This document shows positions 1-14,031 of a stretch of DNA of 64,000 bases, one piece after another. Each line of letters starts with the position of its first letter. Position 1 is the first letter of the stretch. A program made the position numbers and the translations under genes. Below the pieces are notes generated by a model. It made no database searches, was not told the origin of the DNA, and was given only the letters and a program-made list of their open reading frames with translations. This stretch comes from Erythrocercus mccallii (Eukaryota; Chordata; Aves; Passeriformes; Dicruridae): positions 68,683-132,682 of the forward strand of contig VZRG01000875.1 in the NCBI GenBank assembly GCA_013397435.1, written 5' to 3'.

Positions 1-262
1 TTATTATAGTTTTATTACAGCTAAGCATTTTGGAGGCATTTGCGTGGTGTTCTTCTGCAAGTGCACTTAAAAGAGGCTGCAGATAAATTCACTTAATGAT
101 GACTGCAATGCAAAATCAGAAAGTTTTTTGTTTACCTTGCAGAGCACACTTGCTCCATGCAGCATATAGCATGAAAATTATGACACATCAGTATTCTTTG
201 TTTTGCTATGCTGTTCAATACATTCCTATAATTTATGGAATGCTGTGGTTATCTGGTGGCGA

Positions 263-333
263 TTTTTGGTTTCTTTTTTTGTTTTGTTCTGTTTGTTTTT
301 ATTTTTTTGGTTTTTTTTGTTTTTGTTTTGTTT
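263..333. repeat. T/G-rich low-complexity tract
   Basis: About 70 bases made almost only of T with scattered G. Similar tracts recur at 7391-7467, 10838-10899 and 46207-46246, and as A/C on the other strand at 11241-11300 and 30519-30742. Confidence 0.8.
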
Positions 334-1183
334 ATCAGTGGCTTCCTATTCCAAGGAAAGATCTATTTAAAATTCAGGACTTTGTTGTGAGAGTCCTCAT
401 GTTACCCTTTTTCAAAGCAGTCTCCCTGTAGAGATGATTTGACATTTATTGGGTGAAACAAGCAGATTTGGGTCAACCAGTTTTATTTGCTTATTTTCCA
501 GAATAGAATAAAGTAGCTCTGATCATGATCCTTGGGAACACACACATTTCACAGGTTAATAAATACTTCAGGTAATCCTGTTTTGATTCCAGTATTTTTA
601 TTCAGTTCATGCTTTCCGTTTTTAGTTCTGTTCTCCTGAGAAATAATGTTCCATTTACCTTATTTGGAATTTCAATTGCCATTTTCATTCCTAAAAAAAA
701 TTTAAAATGGAAAGGACTGTCCATGCTTATTTGTGATAATGTGCTGTTCTCTGGAGTAAATTTTTGATAAAGTAGGAATAAGAAAAAATTGGCAAAAAAT
801 TACTCAGGAAATTATTCTGAAGGTGTCATCTGTCTCAACTTCTGTGTACATTTTAGAGAACTTAATTGCACCAGTAACTGTGAAGCCTAGACTGTTCTGA
901 TGACAACAGAGGTCACTTGCTGGGGTGTAATATTTTTGCTGGTTTTGGAAAGATGATACTCTTGTTGATGGAAGTGAGCAGTTTCCTCCAAAATCTGATT
1001 GTTTACTTTATCTTGTGTGCAGGACATGCTTACTGATTAATGACACACACGAGTGTTGTTTTTAGGGGCTCCAGTTCAATGCATGTGACTTACCAGTTGC
1101 ATGTGCTAACTTCAGAGTTTAACTTCTGTGTCAAATGCTTCTGACTCTTTATCTTCTTAGGAGTGTTTAGGACAATACTGTGG

Positions 1184-1202
1184 AAAAAAAAAAAAAAAAA
1201 AA
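1184..1202 (+). repeat. Poly(A) run of 19
   Basis: Nineteen consecutive A residues followed by TAAAAG. It could be the tail of an old retroposed transcript, but nothing recognisable precedes it and I found no matching flanking duplication. A simple homopolymer is equally likely. Confidence 0.75.
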
Positions 1203-3563
1203 TAAAAGCAATGGGGAATCTTTAATATGCTATAGCTGAGAGCAGTGTTCCACAAAGGGAGATGACAAAAGCTCCAATGCTCTGAGAGCACAGCCAGCTA
1301 CAAGAGAACAGAAAAGTGTCCAGGGAATTAAAGACTTACTATTTGTGTGGTAAAGGATGGCAAACTGAGCAAAAATGCATCCAAGAATTTTAGATGTTTC
1401 CAGGTTTGCAGAAACAGAAAATCTGGGTATTGCCATTGCAGCCCTAGCACCAAGTGTGGAATAAATACCGTTTTTGCCAGTACTTACTGAGCTTGTGGAA
1501 ACTTCTGCCTCTGTGGCTTTTGGTGGAGGGGAAGAGTGAGTTGAATTCAGTTCCTTTTTTCTAATATGTCTGCTAACATGTTTTTCATAACTTTATGATG
1601 TTTATTTTAAACTGGGATAAAGCACAGAGATTCTGAGGGTCTCAGCTTCTGGCAGTCTGTGTTTACATTTTCCCCTCATGACAGTGGAAAAATGTTTGCC
1701 TGAGCATTAATCTCAATGCAGTGGTGTTTGCTGAAGTCTATAGTTGAGTTGGGAAGTGCCCCATTCCTCTCAGTTATGATACAACTAAATTGTAAGATCT
1801 GCTGGGTATAAGAAGAGTCACTGTTAGAGAAGCAAGCCTGTCAATTCTGAAAACTTTTTTTTTGCCAGTCCTTGCAGCACACACTATAAACTTTCACCTT
1901 CTAATATGAGAAAGATGCTCCCAAGCACTGCATTTGCAGCTTTCAGAAAGGTTAGGATGCTTGTGATATTTCAGAGGGCCACAAAATGTTCATTGATTGA
2001 CTGTGGAGCAAAAGCATTCCTGTGTCCTTCCATCACCCCGGCTGGGAGTTCATTGTGCACTGGCTTTACAGCTCCAGTTACATCCTTCCACACTTCAGAA
2101 AGTTTGCTGTACTGAGAAATCTCATCAGAATTCAGATTTAAAATACATGTTACCAACTTGTGTCACTCTTCACAGTCCGTTAATATTCACAATGAAAATC
2201 TATTATATAGCCGCTCAGGCTTGATTGCTTTCATGTCTGAGCTCTTAGAAACTAAAATTTTAGGACAGCTGCAAATATTACATTCTAATGAGATGTTTCC
2301 AGTCTAGGAGTATATAATATCCTTTTAAAACACACTCTTTAGTATAAAAAATTATCTGCTGCTTTTAAAATAATGGCTATGGGTTTAATTCACCTTCTCC
2401 ATACAGTCTTGAGTTTGATTGGAGACAATGAATCAAATTTTTACATGTTGCTAAATCTATGCATTAAAATACTGTAATTGGGGTGATTCACACTAATGTG
2501 TCTTTCTTTGGTATCACCATACCAGTTGAAAATGCTGAAAAAGTAAACAATTTAATTTAAAAAATCATTGGGAAAAAATGCAATGCCGCAACATCTGATT
2601 TGAGTAGTGGTAGCAAAATTAATTCCTGAAGCAGATTCAGTGATATTTGACCTGGTATTTAGTTTATTTTAGAGACATAAATTTTATTGGAATGGAACAG
2701 TACTTTGTTCTGCTAGATATAGCCGTGAATATTTTTGCAGTATCAGCCATTTCATTCTAGAGAGAATGTTTGTTGTTTTTCTTAAAAGATGAAGAAATTG
2801 ATGTAGAAAAGGGGGCACCTGTTGGATATTTCTGTAAAATACTGATGCCAAGGGCAACTTTATAGTAATTGCACAATCTGTGACTTCTGACATGAGGTTT
2901 ATGTCATCTAGCCCCTATAATGTATTTCTGATAATGATCAGTATGCTAGGGAAAATGTTTGCATTTTTTTTCAAAGTTTTTCAGCTGTGCTGGCTGTTAG
3001 ATAATTATGCATGTGAGTATTTTCATCAAGTCATAATATGTGATCACAGAGGGAAGTGATCACCAGTGTATTTCTCTAAACCTTTTCCAGATGGAATGTG
3101 CTCAATATTCAAACAGTGTAATTGTATCTGTAAATGCAGATATCAAAATAAAGAACACAAAATATGATTGACCAGAACTTTTATCATGAATTGCAAATAT
3201 ATGGAGGGAAGGAAACACATTAATGCATTAGACTCTAGATAGCATATATGGAAGATAGGTTAGATGTGCTGTTCCAACCACACCTGACTGAGGTTAATGG
3301 GGTTATTTCATCTAATTGTGGTGTTGGCATTCCTGCATGTGTGGCTGCACTCCAACCTGCCTTCTCTCTGTTTTGTAAAATGCTACTAAGTGCATGAACT
3401 AACCCAGGTGATACTGAGGAATCAGTGGCTGCATACTGATTTAGGCTGGAAGGCTGGAGAAGTTGTCCTCTGGTGGAGAGTTGGAAGCAGGGACTGAATG
3501 ACTGACTCAGCATCAACATCTCATCATTTGCATGGTCTATTCACAACAACAATATTACCGGGC

Positions 3564-3610
3564 AAGGGGTTGACAGATAAGGGCACTTGAGCCCTTGGAA
3601 CATTACAGCA
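3564..3610 (+). repeat. 47-bp dispersed repeat, copy 1, with hairpin
   Basis: This segment matches 5594-5640 with about 5 differences in 47 bases, while the flanks of the two copies do not align. It contains a 6-bp stem, AAGGGC (3579-3584) with GCCCTT (3591-3596), around a 6-base loop. It ends in a shared GGAACATTACAGCA. I do not recognise the family. It could be a fragment of an old transposon or of a short non-autonomous element. Confidence 0.6.
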
Positions 3611-5593
3611 GTTAGGCAGCTCCAGTTTAGTCATATGAAAGAAGACCATATACAGGCAGGATTAAAGTTTTTGGCTGTCATATTACTTCTTAAAGTCAAT
3701 CCTTTTAATTATGATTTTCAGGTAGAGAAGAAAGGTATAGAGCTCTCTGGTGTTTCAGAAACACAGTTCCTCTGCTTGCTCACGCCTACGATGTATTTTT
3801 TAAAATTTGTGAATTGTGTTAGTAAGATTTTATATGTTGTTTTGACTGAGAGGAAATGTGGCCTGTTTTTGAACACTGTGGCCAAATATTGAACCAGTTT
3901 GCATCTCTTATGTTTAGACTATTGATGTTAAGCTGACAGTTCCCAATTTTTTTTACACAGTCTCTTAGCAAACAAATAATGGTGTTTTAAGGATTAAATT
4001 TATATTATTTACATGCTGTATTGGAAGGGCATCTTAAAACTGAATTAAAGTGCTTATTTTTTGTAGATAGGTAAATCCTGGTTTCAGAGATACTGGTGTA
4101 TTTAAGATGGACAGTATTTTCCTTTGGAAGTAAGTCCTTATCCTTGTTTCTCCTATCCATTTTTTTTTCTTCAGAAACTGGGCTACTCTTCACTGCAAAG
4201 GTATAAGGTGTTTGCATCTGTCTCAGCAATCACAAGTCTTGTTAATCAACAGTCTTTCTTGCAAGTAAAAATAAAAAAGCCTGAAATGACATAGAAAATT
4301 AAGTTTCTTCCAACTGTGACAAGAGAAAAAAAAAACTTAAATATTTTTAATTCTTATGAACTGCATGGAGTAAGGTTGGTACACAGGCAGTGCAGTGAAG
4401 AACAGTTTAGAAAGTCTACTAAGAAAGCACAGAGAATAAACTAAAAACCTTATGTTTTTATTTTGCATAAATATGATAGTAAGTCAGAGTGATGTTGTAG
4501 GAAAAGCAATGAATGGAAAGAAATTCCAGGACACAAATTTGGGTTCATAATCTGCATAAATCTTATATCAATACTTAATAAATACTCAGGAAAAGGAAAT
4601 GACCCCATATTTATCTCTGAAATTTGTTTATGATTTTCTTAATTATGGTGCTTTTGAAGCTACTTAATTCTGAGCATGCATAGACTATGCAAGAGTGACT
4701 TACTAATTTTGAGTTGTTGGTATGCACAACATTAGGACCTTTAAACGCAGATGAAACTTGTGTAATCTGTTTGAAAGTGGACAATTCAGCATTTCGGAAC
4801 TAAGTCTTTTATTATCTTTACACATGTGAATGTCCTCTTTGTCTTCAAGCTCCACATGATAGAAATCACAGATGTAGTCAAGGCCTCTGGGCCCTTGCCA
4901 AATGAAATCTCAGGCTATTTCTGTAGCTTAAAGAACTACTTTTAAAATATATTCCAATATGTTTTTTCTGACTTTGTAATTTCTATGTTCACTGAAAAAC
5001 AATTTATTTATAAACTGCCATCTAAGGAATACGTAAATGTATTCAGGAAATCCCTTTTTTTATATTAAGCTTTTGCTTCTTCCTTTTATTTTTAATAGCT
5101 ACAATGAACATCTCTACTCCCCTACAGAGACAATTTTTAAAAGCATTCCTGGATATCCTGACCTCGGTAAATGTCTTATGCCTTTGACAGCGTATGGCAG
5201 GACTGTAGGAATTGGCACTATTTAAATAATCAGAAACCACTTTCCTCATTCCTGGTTTCCATCCACTCTAAGTCCAGGCATAAGTTCCTGAAAATCAAAT
5301 TAATGAAAATAAAATATAGTCACCAAAATTATGAAAGTTGCAGCTTTAAATGACTGCATTGACATTACTCTCTTATAATAAGGGTTAAAGAAGTTAGTGG
5401 AGGAAGAGGAGAAACAGGGAGATATATTTAGTTAATTTTGTCTGTAATCCCTAAACAGTCCATGCTACCTGTATAGATTGTCATCTGCCGGCCAGATGTA
5501 AAAGCAGCTCTGTCCTTCCTCATCTGCATACAGGCTAAGTAGCAAGTCTCATTTGTTATTACAAAGGGATTTATTTCAATGGAGAAATGAAGC
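3611..5593. other. Non-coding stretch, nothing recognised
   Basis: AT-rich unique sequence. Short frames occur on both strands (up to about 101 codons, at 3587-3892) without domain-like composition or convincing splice context. No repeat family was recognised. Confidence 0.55.
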
Positions 5594-5640
5594 AGGGGGT
5601 TGGCAGATAAGGGCACTTAAACCCTCGGAACATTACAGCA
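5594..5640 (+). repeat. 47-bp dispersed repeat, copy 2
   Basis: Second copy of the element at 3564-3610, in the same orientation about 2 kb away. The hairpin is weaker here: the right arm reads ACCCTC instead of GCCCTT, leaving a 4-bp AGGG/CCCT stem. The similarity stops abruptly at both ends, so this is a dispersed repeat and not part of a larger segmental duplication. Confidence 0.6.
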
Positions 5641-7390
5641 AACTTGTAGAATATGGGCACTGAGCACGATAAGCTTTGCCTTCTTTGTTACCGATAGAGC
5701 CTTGCTGAGAAAATAAAATTTGGCCTGGCCTGTGGTCTCCTTTCATGCCTTTCCGGAAGCGTTGATCCTTGCAGAAAGCCTGGTCTGCAGGTCTACTACT
5801 GAGATTTCCTTCTGCTTACCTTTGGAAACAAGGATATGCTGCTTCCAGTGACATAATGCATGGCATATGTTTTGCATTCAAGTGTATACATGTAAGCACT
5901 TGGCTTTTTTTTTTATGTTGCATCTTGTTTTGGGACTTGCAGGAGATTTCTTCATTGCAAAGCTCTCTGTGGGGTAGGCAAATTTAAGTGACTGATAAAA
6001 ATATCTGATGGGTTGATCCTTATGAGAAAGGGAAATTCATGCTATTGCCTTTTGACTTTCCATAGTAGTCTCAGAAACATTGTAGTTGATATAAGTCACT
6101 TCCTCTACCACCTCAGAATCAGCCATGCTGCAATGCTGCAAGTGACTTTTGCAATGAGCCTTTACTGTCACTCACACAGTTGAGGTAGGATGAGCATATT
6201 TTTAAAAATCTAAATTCCAAGCTCCAAGAAAAATTTAAAATACCAAGCTTCTTCTCTTTGCACATCCCCTATATAGAAGGTAACTTTTTTTCTTATTGTG
6301 GAATGAAAAAATCCCCAATATTGCATTTGTGTAGGGGCAACTGGATTTAGTGTTTTGTTTTTGAAAAATGAATTAATCTTCTGACGAGATGTGCTTGTGT
6401 AATGGCAGTATGGAAGATAGTATTAAGCATGTTGGTACATAAGTTGGCCCAAGCAACTAAGAAAACGAAGTACAAACATGAGTTTTACAAAACTATGTTC
6501 AATAGAAGTGCATTGCACAAGCTTGGGGTTGTTATAAAGTTAATTTAGACATTTAACACATTCCCTAGAATTATATGTGTATATATCCTGTTTGTGTTAA
6601 GAGTATTTTTTCAGTTTGAAAATGGTAATGGCTAGAGTCCGTTGCTGTTATTTTTAGGTTCAGACCAACATTTGTTAAATGATCGAAGCAAATTTTTATA
6701 ACTGACTGTGTGTCTTTGCAGTCTTTCTTTATAAAAATAGCACTGGTAAGTCATTTTCATAGATAATCTGTTTGTATTCTACTTCAGCTAGTCCACCTGC
6801 TTTAAATACCCAATAAAATACATGTGCAAATGTTACTAAGTGTAGAAATAGAATAAAACAATATCTAAAACCACTTTGTACATAAAGGCAGAAATCATTT
6901 GGTAATGTCAGAAGAACAAGAAAATAAGAACAAGAGACATTAATATCTATTTCAGTTTGCATAATTTAACGTACCTTTATTTATTTAATTTTAAACAGGT
7001 ATCTAATGTATACATATGTTCTGTAAATATTTTTTTACATGTCTGCCAGCCAGACTGCTACCACAATTAAATAATGTGGCTATGGGGAAGCTTCAGATAA
7101 TGGGAAAAATCATGTAGTTTTTAGTTACATTAAAGAAATTTTATATAATTTTAGATGTTTTCCTGGTTTCTCATGAGCTTACTGTAATTGAATTTGTAAT
7201 AACTGAAATACTTAATAATAAAAAATCTCCCTTATCTCTAAATTATCTAGAGATTACAAAGTGGTGTTTTTGCTGTGCAATGGAAATTTCTAGCTGCAAA
7301 AGGTTTCAAAAGATCAATTAAACAATCAAATCTGTTATTTTTACATGACGAAGATAGGCTGGGTTCACACTAAAGAAACGCGGAATACAT
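5641..7390. other. Non-coding stretch, nothing recognised
   Basis: AT-rich unique sequence with only short chance frames (up to about 77 codons on the minus strand, 6729-6962). I see no repeat family, RNA gene or regulatory element here. Confidence 0.55.
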
Positions 7391-7467
7391 GTGGGGTTTT
7401 TTTGTTTGTTTGTTTGGGGGGTTTTTTTGGGTTTTTTGGTGTTTTTTTGGGGTTTTTTTCTTTTTGT
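7391..7467. repeat. G/T-only low-complexity tract
   Basis: About 77 bases of alternating T runs (up to 7) and G runs (up to 6), including three TTTG units. Almost no A or C occurs. The strand asymmetry is strong but there is no true period. The G runs might support quadruplex folding, although the loops are long T runs. Confidence 0.8.
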
Positions 7468-10400
7468 ATTTGGAAATAAAGGCAAATTTCTCTGGTGATT
7501 TGAAGCTACTCAAAGACTTGAAATGTAGGAAAAGATACGAGGGCTGGGATTAATGGACAGCCCAGAAATGAAGCACTCAGAAATGAATGGTGAATCCAAA
7601 TTAACTGCACCAACATGATCATCATGTGTTTAATGAGCAACCAGGACTTGGAGAACACCAGAAGTATAGTGGAAATAAAAAATTAACTAAAAAATGCAAT
7701 TTTCAGAAATTGATTAAAGTTTTGTGGTTTTCTTTTAAATGACTTTGCCTCAAAACAGTTTTGTCATTTGTTGCTGCAATATGGGAAGGATTTTGGGAAG
7801 GGTTTCTTTTTTATGTCAATTCTTCCTTTGTGCTACCTCAGAACATGTCGGTAAGTTTTCCTTACAAACCACAACCTTTAAACCAGCTTACCAGCTAAAT
7901 ACAGTAAAATAACTTTGAAGTGTGTGCTGCAGTGTGGGCCAGAGACTTGGGAGGAGGGGAAACCAAGGTCTTACTCAAAACTTAAAGGATTCTGATTGCT
8001 TGTATAACTAACCTGCTGTAGTTCATGATTACACACACTATGGAACTGGAATAAAAGTCAATTTTTAGGAGAAGTATCATGAACTTCACCCATTGTTTAT
8101 CAGTGTCAAATTAGATTGGGTAAAATTAGGTTTAAAAAAAGTGTTTTAAACCTCTTAAAAATTAAGAGTCAGGCAAGCTTGGCAGGAATGCTCCTAGTAG
8201 TGCAGCGTGGCAGGTTCACGGCAGTCAGTGTGGTGTGGAGCACACAGAGGAAACAGGCCTTTGTACTTTCTTAAGGAAAGGTCTTGTGATGTGAGCCATT
8301 ATCTTGAACCTAGTAATCAGGGAGGGTAGTACCTCTGTGTCTGTGAAAGCTGTAACAGTGCATATCAAGAGCTGAAGAACAATCTTGTGGTTATTTCCAT
8401 TTATAGTAGTTAGTGACAAGCCAGCTGTCCAATTTGCAAGCTCTATCAACTAGCCCATACAGAGAGGGATAATGTTCCAAGAGAACAGTTACTGTTGTAA
8501 TACAGTGACACTGTGGTTTATGGAATATCTGACAAATGTGCCATTGAAGAAGTCTGTTCTTTGTATCTGTCTTTTGTGCTTACTTGTGTTGTCCTGGTAA
8601 CATCCTGTCCCTCTACCTCCTGAAATACTTCTGTGCCATGTTGGAAATGAATGGAAGGCACCTCTTTCTTTCCAAGAAGGGAAAAACAAGCTAGGAATGA
8701 GAAATAGGAAGCAACTGGGTGAGTCACTGTGCTTTGTCACAGTTGCATTCAATTTTATCACACCTGACACAAGCTGAGCAGTACTTCGGAGTTCAAAGAA
8801 AAGCAGTCATTACTCTGGTATCATTTAGTTTCAGTTCCAGAGCTGCTATAATATTAGAATGCTTCTCAGGCATGGGCATGGCCATTTTTTTTTTCTCTCA
8901 AAGAAAATATCCAAGTGGTTCTATTTAAGCAAGATGTTGTTTTTCTTTAACCCTGAGCATTTTTAGCAAGTCTGTAAAATGGCACTTAAGATCTTACTTT
9001 CACTTTTAAGAGGTATACTCCGATTTTATTCCTCTCTTTTTTTTTCCATGTTACATCCTTTTCCAGGAATGCCTGTGTTTCGCCAAAAATAATTACCTGG
9101 CCAAGTTTTCTGACAATATTTTTTTTAAAGTATCTAAAACCCCCCTGAGTTTGCTGTCTCTGGCATGAATTGACTCTATCAAACTCATTTTCTTTTGTGG
9201 AACTTTGTTGCTAAACTTTCCTATGCTTTGTTTCTGTATCACATCTGAATAGCACACAAGTCTTTCATAACAGTAAGTGAAATGAAATAGATGAAGCCCT
9301 ACCCTACAGGGTCCAGTCACAAAACAGCTGTGCTCCCCTTGTCTCCAATACTGAACGAAGCCCCAGATAATTTCTGGACTGAAAAGGCCATCTGTTGGTG
9401 AATGGGAAAAAAATGAGGTAGTTCTTTGGAAGATAAATATGCCAGGGCTCTGTGATTTTAGCAGTTTGTTTTTTTCCCTCAATTTCTCACTTGAAACTTG
9501 CATGAAAAAAAAAAATAAACAGGAGCTCCTTGTGCAGTAATGGTACCCAATATGTAAATAGTGATGCCACTTCCTTTGTGAAATACTCTAGAGCTGTGTT
9601 AGTGAAAGTGTTAAAATCAAAGTATTGTTTTTATTACAAGTCTGGTGCCTAAGGTGACTTCAGTTAAGTAGAATAACTGATTCTTTTTTCTTGCAACCTA
9701 CTGTTCTTGAAACTTTAATCACACTTACATTATTATTCCTATAGCCTGTGTATAGATTCAGTATGGCTTGAAAAGTATAGTCAATATTATTTGTCAGTAG
9801 CTTTGTTTGTTGAAGGTGTACACTTGAACACTAAATAGGGCTGTTTTTCCTTTGCTAAACAGACACAGCTGTCTTTAAAATGCTAGCTGAATTTAGATGC
9901 AACTTGAGGTGTAATGTAATGAGTTACACCATGCCTTCAATACTGCAAGGCAAAGTTAAAACAGATGCAGAAGTAGACAGGCATATACACAGGAGGTCAA
10001 ATCCATGGAATCACATTATAAACCATTGTAACAAGCATGCCTGTGAAAGCAGTTTGCTGTCTTTAACTGTACCTGACTTCACAAGATATAGTTTAGAAAG
10101 AGCTAGAAAAAGGAAGAATCATCTGCTTCCCCAGCTGTGTTTCTCCTCCTTCCCACTCCCCAAGTGGGACTAGGGACTGAATGGGAAACCACTGAGAGCT
10201 GCTGGTCTTCCAGCAATGTGCTGGGCCGTGTTTGTGTGAGGCTGCAGTGAGCGCACAGGATGGGATCTGCTTGGAAGGAGTCTTGTCTAGCTTTAGGCTA
10301 TCGTTTCCTGTCTCTGTTACACCTTATGAAACCCCAGTTTTAGCACTTAGGTTATGGAAAGATTTAAAAACTCAAGCCTGTATACCCTTGACCAATTTGC

Positions 10401-10837
10401 TTTTCTTAACAACTTTATTGGTCTGGTAACAGAGGAATTGCTATTCTGGTAACATGGGAATAGCAAATTCCCACATGGGAGCCCAGGCATGTATGTGTAG
10501 CAGTAAGGTGCCTGCTAAGAACTGGCAACAAAGCTAGCTTTATGGAAGGGCCTTGGAAGGCAGGGGGAGATATTTATTTGCATGATATTGGTACTAAATG
10601 ATGGAGAACGTAATTTGCAGTCTTTTAGCCGCCCTAAGTCCATGACTGTTTGCCTGTTACATTGTTCTGTCTACTGGCTGCCCATCTCTTATTAGGCATG
10701 GTCAGTAGGCAGAGCTTGCCTCTCCAGTGATGTGTATGCATTAGCAGCTCTCCTACAGGCACCAAAGGCTTGTAAATCACTGTGACCTCCACAGCCCTCT
10801 AACAAGCCCAGCAAACAAGGCTTTGAAGTCTGCACTG
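7468..10837. other. Non-coding stretch, nothing recognised
   Basis: The longest frame is 136 codons on the minus strand (9093-9503). It has no recognisable motif, repeats, signal peptide or membrane segment, so I regard it as a chance frame. No LTR ends, tRNA-like folds or tandem repeats were noticed. Confidence 0.55.
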
Positions 10838-10899
10838 TGTTTTGTTTTGGGGGTTTTTTTTGTTTTGTTTTGGGTTTTGGTTTTTTTTTTCTTATTTTT
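10838..10899. repeat. T/G-rich low-complexity tract
   Basis: About 60 bases of T and G runs with essentially no A or C until the end. It produces an artefactual Phe/Trp/Gly-rich frame on the plus strand (10842-11045). Confidence 0.8.
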
Positions 10900-11240
10900 C
10901 AGTTAGGCTTTCTAGAGTGAGCTTCTCTAATTATTTGAAAGCGTATGAAAACACTGAAGGAGAATTAGGAGCATCAAGTGGGGCCTCTACTTTTATTAGC
11001 AGACTTGCTTTTCCAAATAGATGTCAAACATTCTTTACTCTTTAGACAGTTAACCTTTCATCTCTCCTGTAGCAGAAATTCCACTCTGAGATATAGTAAT
11101 TTGCTATGTGCAACATTCTAAAGTAGAGGGGAAATGTAATTTACAGTGCCCTCATTAAAAATTCCTTTATCCAGATTGTATACTTTTTTTGCATTCTAGT
11201 TTGTTACATTTTTTTTATTACATAAAACCACCCATCTAGA

Positions 11241-11300
11241 CCCCTTCTCCCCCCAAAAAACCCAAACAAAAACCACCCACAAAAACCACCCACAAAAAAA
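11241..11300. repeat. A/C-rich low-complexity tract
   Basis: C and A runs with a near-perfect short tandem duplication of AAAAACCACCCAC. This is the complementary-strand version of the T/G tracts elsewhere in the window. Confidence 0.75.
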
Positions 11301-14031
11301 GCCTTTAAGACAATCTAGCTGTAGATGAGTCTTTCCCAGGCTTGAATTCAGCATGAAGTGTCCCCTGGCTTCACTAAGATGTATGACACAGAAGTCCCCC
11401 ACCATCTCCAGTCTTCCTTCAACCCTTACTCCACTCTTGAACTTAAAAAGACTGTTCCCACAGCTCTGTTACTGCTATTAAATAAATGTCTTTTATGCAA
11501 GACAGGATGTTGTAAGGGAAGTGGGAGGCACAACAGGGCAAGGTTTGTGTGAAGAAATGTTGCCTCTGTTTCCAAAGCGACTTTCCTCTTTTCTCTCTGG
11601 GATACAGTAAGATGTTTGAACCACCTCTCGCTGCAGAAAAGATCTTGTCCACCTGGATTGGTCTGCTCAGACATACTGCAGTTTTTGAGCAAGTGCAGGC
11701 TTCTCTGTATGATACTTTGCCACCAGTAGTAAGTGGGGTCACTGCAGTGTGTTACCAGTGTTGGACTTCTAACTGCATGAGGCAATCAGTGCTGCCTTGT
11801 TTTCTCTTTAGCTGAGAAAGGAAAGTGAACGTGATAATGTACCCTCTGGTGAAAACTGGGCAAATATTGAATTAGCTAGTGTGTGTCTGCCTCCACCATA
11901 CATATTTCTGCATGTGGGTGCAAGCTTACAACTGCTACAGGAAGAGGGGAGCTGTTTGAAGAACCTGCTATGTGCTTTGAGGGTGCTATAGTTAAAAGTT
12001 GTGGTCAGGCTGACAGTGGGGAGGAGACTTGCACCAAGCTGAGGAGATGGACTCTTCAAAGCATGCTATTGTTTGTGGAGGAGATGTGCCTGTAGGATAA
12101 TAATAGCTCTTGCTACTTCTTTGAGTTTATCAATCGAGACATATATGCAGTAGGATTTGTTAATTTTTTTATGCTCTTTCCCTGACATTTTCTGTAATAA
12201 GACTAAAAAGACAGAACAGCTGTGAGCTATTCCAAGTTGTTCAATGCCCAGGATTTTATCTTGAGGAAGAAAATTGTATCAGCTCCCCAAACCACTAGGT
12301 AATTTGAATAACTTTTGCTTTCAGTCTCCTCCCACAATATAGATATTTTCACTCTAGTGCTTCCTTCAATTGTTTTCGGTTTGTTTTGTTTTATACAAAT
12401 TTTTTTATCTGTTTCTGTTGGACAGCTAAGCCAGATTTGTGTTTTTAAAATACTCTTTTGTGGGATTCCTTTCATTTTGTCAGAACACTCTCTTCATGGC
12501 TTTTTATTTTTGAATACATATTTTTAATATTTATTTGTTAATTTTGTGATTGTCCTAACTGAGGCAAATTTTTTAATTTAAAATAAATCGTTTAAAAAGC
12601 CAGTAGCAGACATATAAGCGGAAAAGTAACAGAAAGTCAAAATTTTAAGCCAGTGTACTTTAAAAAAAAAGTTCTCAACATTAAAAGACAGTCTGTCACT
12701 TGGGATACATCGTGTTCAGTAAACAGTTTTGAAGAATTTTTACCATAGGTAACTTTTTATTTCATTTCTTAGAGCAAGGTGTTTGTTTTCCTGTCAAGGT
12801 AAGAGAACTATTTGTGTTATTTCTCTAAGTGCTGAAGGCACTCATGTTCTTGGGCAAATTAATTTAGGTCTTCACATGTCATTCCTTAGTACTTTTGCTT
12901 TGTACACAGCTAAGTGAAAAATTAAAGCTTTGTAAATTAATTCAGTTTGCAGTACTGGTATGTGCTTCCCTCTGCTTAGCCTGGAAATAGCAAGGATAAA
13001 AGAGAGGAGAAATAATTATGGGCAAAACAATAACCTTTTCTTCTTCCAGACATTCTCATAGGCAAAAAACCCCACACAGATTACTCTTTGCCTATCATGT
13101 ACATGGACATTTTGTTAAGATGGATCTTTGTGGATTCTTAGAAGGGGACTCCAGTTTGTATTTAGCCTAAAACACTCGGTGGTGGGGGCTGGGGAAGGGC
13201 ATGCCAGAAGCCCTGTGCAATGGTCCTCCTTTGTTTAGGTCTGTAATACTGACTGTTAAGGTGTCAACAGGGAAACATTTTCAAACAGATTCAGGGAAAT
13301 TGGAAGGATTATTATTATTATTTTCTTTAATGATGCAGCAAAACATACAGCTTAAACTAGGAAATTAGGAACACAGCACCTAGAGAGAGAAAAACCTTAT
13401 TTTTTTTCTTGTTTTGTTGATTGGTTTGAGCCATGCAGCGTGAGATGTCTTCTTTTCCTTCCTCCCTCCTTGGTATTGGCAGTTGTTTTTATGTTTGCTG
13501 CAGATATTCAGGAAAGTAATCCCAAAGCCTGCACCTGTGTGACACTGACCTAGATGTACCTTGCCACATCCTGCTTTTATTCTGCTGCACAGATCAATTT
13601 ATGATTTATAATTCATCCCTCTCTCCTTTGTCCACAAAACTATCCATCAGCCCCCTCCTGCCTCCCCATACGTCCTGGGAGGGGGACGGACAGCTCATCC
13701 CTGTGTCTCAAGGCTGCCTTAGGCAGGGGAATGGAGGCCAAACTTCTGTCAGGTCAAGGTGCCCATCTATTAAAAAAGTGTTCACATTTTCATTATGACA
13801 TCCTATTTGAGGGGTTTATAAGTTGACTGCACAGACTTGCTGCAAGCTGAACTTGTCATACTTAGTTTCATCTGGGGTGGTAGTTACTGTTCTCTCCCAC
13901 GTTATCAGGCAACACTCCTGCGTAGGTTCTGCTTCCTTCCTACAAGACCCACCACGAGATGGAGATGGTGGCTTTGCTGGAGAGCATTTTTGGTTTTGCT
14001 GTGGTTTTGTTTTTAGGCATACAGGCAGGAG
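11301..14031. other. Non-coding stretch, nothing recognised
   Basis: Several overlapping frames of 60 to 119 codons lie on both strands between 11358 and 12527. None looks like a protein family, and their overlap in opposite strands argues for chance. No repeats recognised beyond short ATT runs near 13312. Confidence 0.5.

Larger units (their letters stand above)
1..3563. other. Non-coding stretch, no gene recognised
   Basis: No reading frame here exceeds about 111 codons, and none has recognisable domains. The longest plus-strand frame (96-431) runs through a T/G-rich tract and is rich in Phe, Cys and Leu as a result, so I do not treat it as coding. The only structure seen is the T/G tract and an A-run, both listed separately. 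Confidence 0.6.

Noticed and set aside
9093..9503. A 136-codon minus-strand frame
   Set aside because: No motif, repeat, signal peptide or splice context supports it. One frame of this length is expected by chance in 64 kb.
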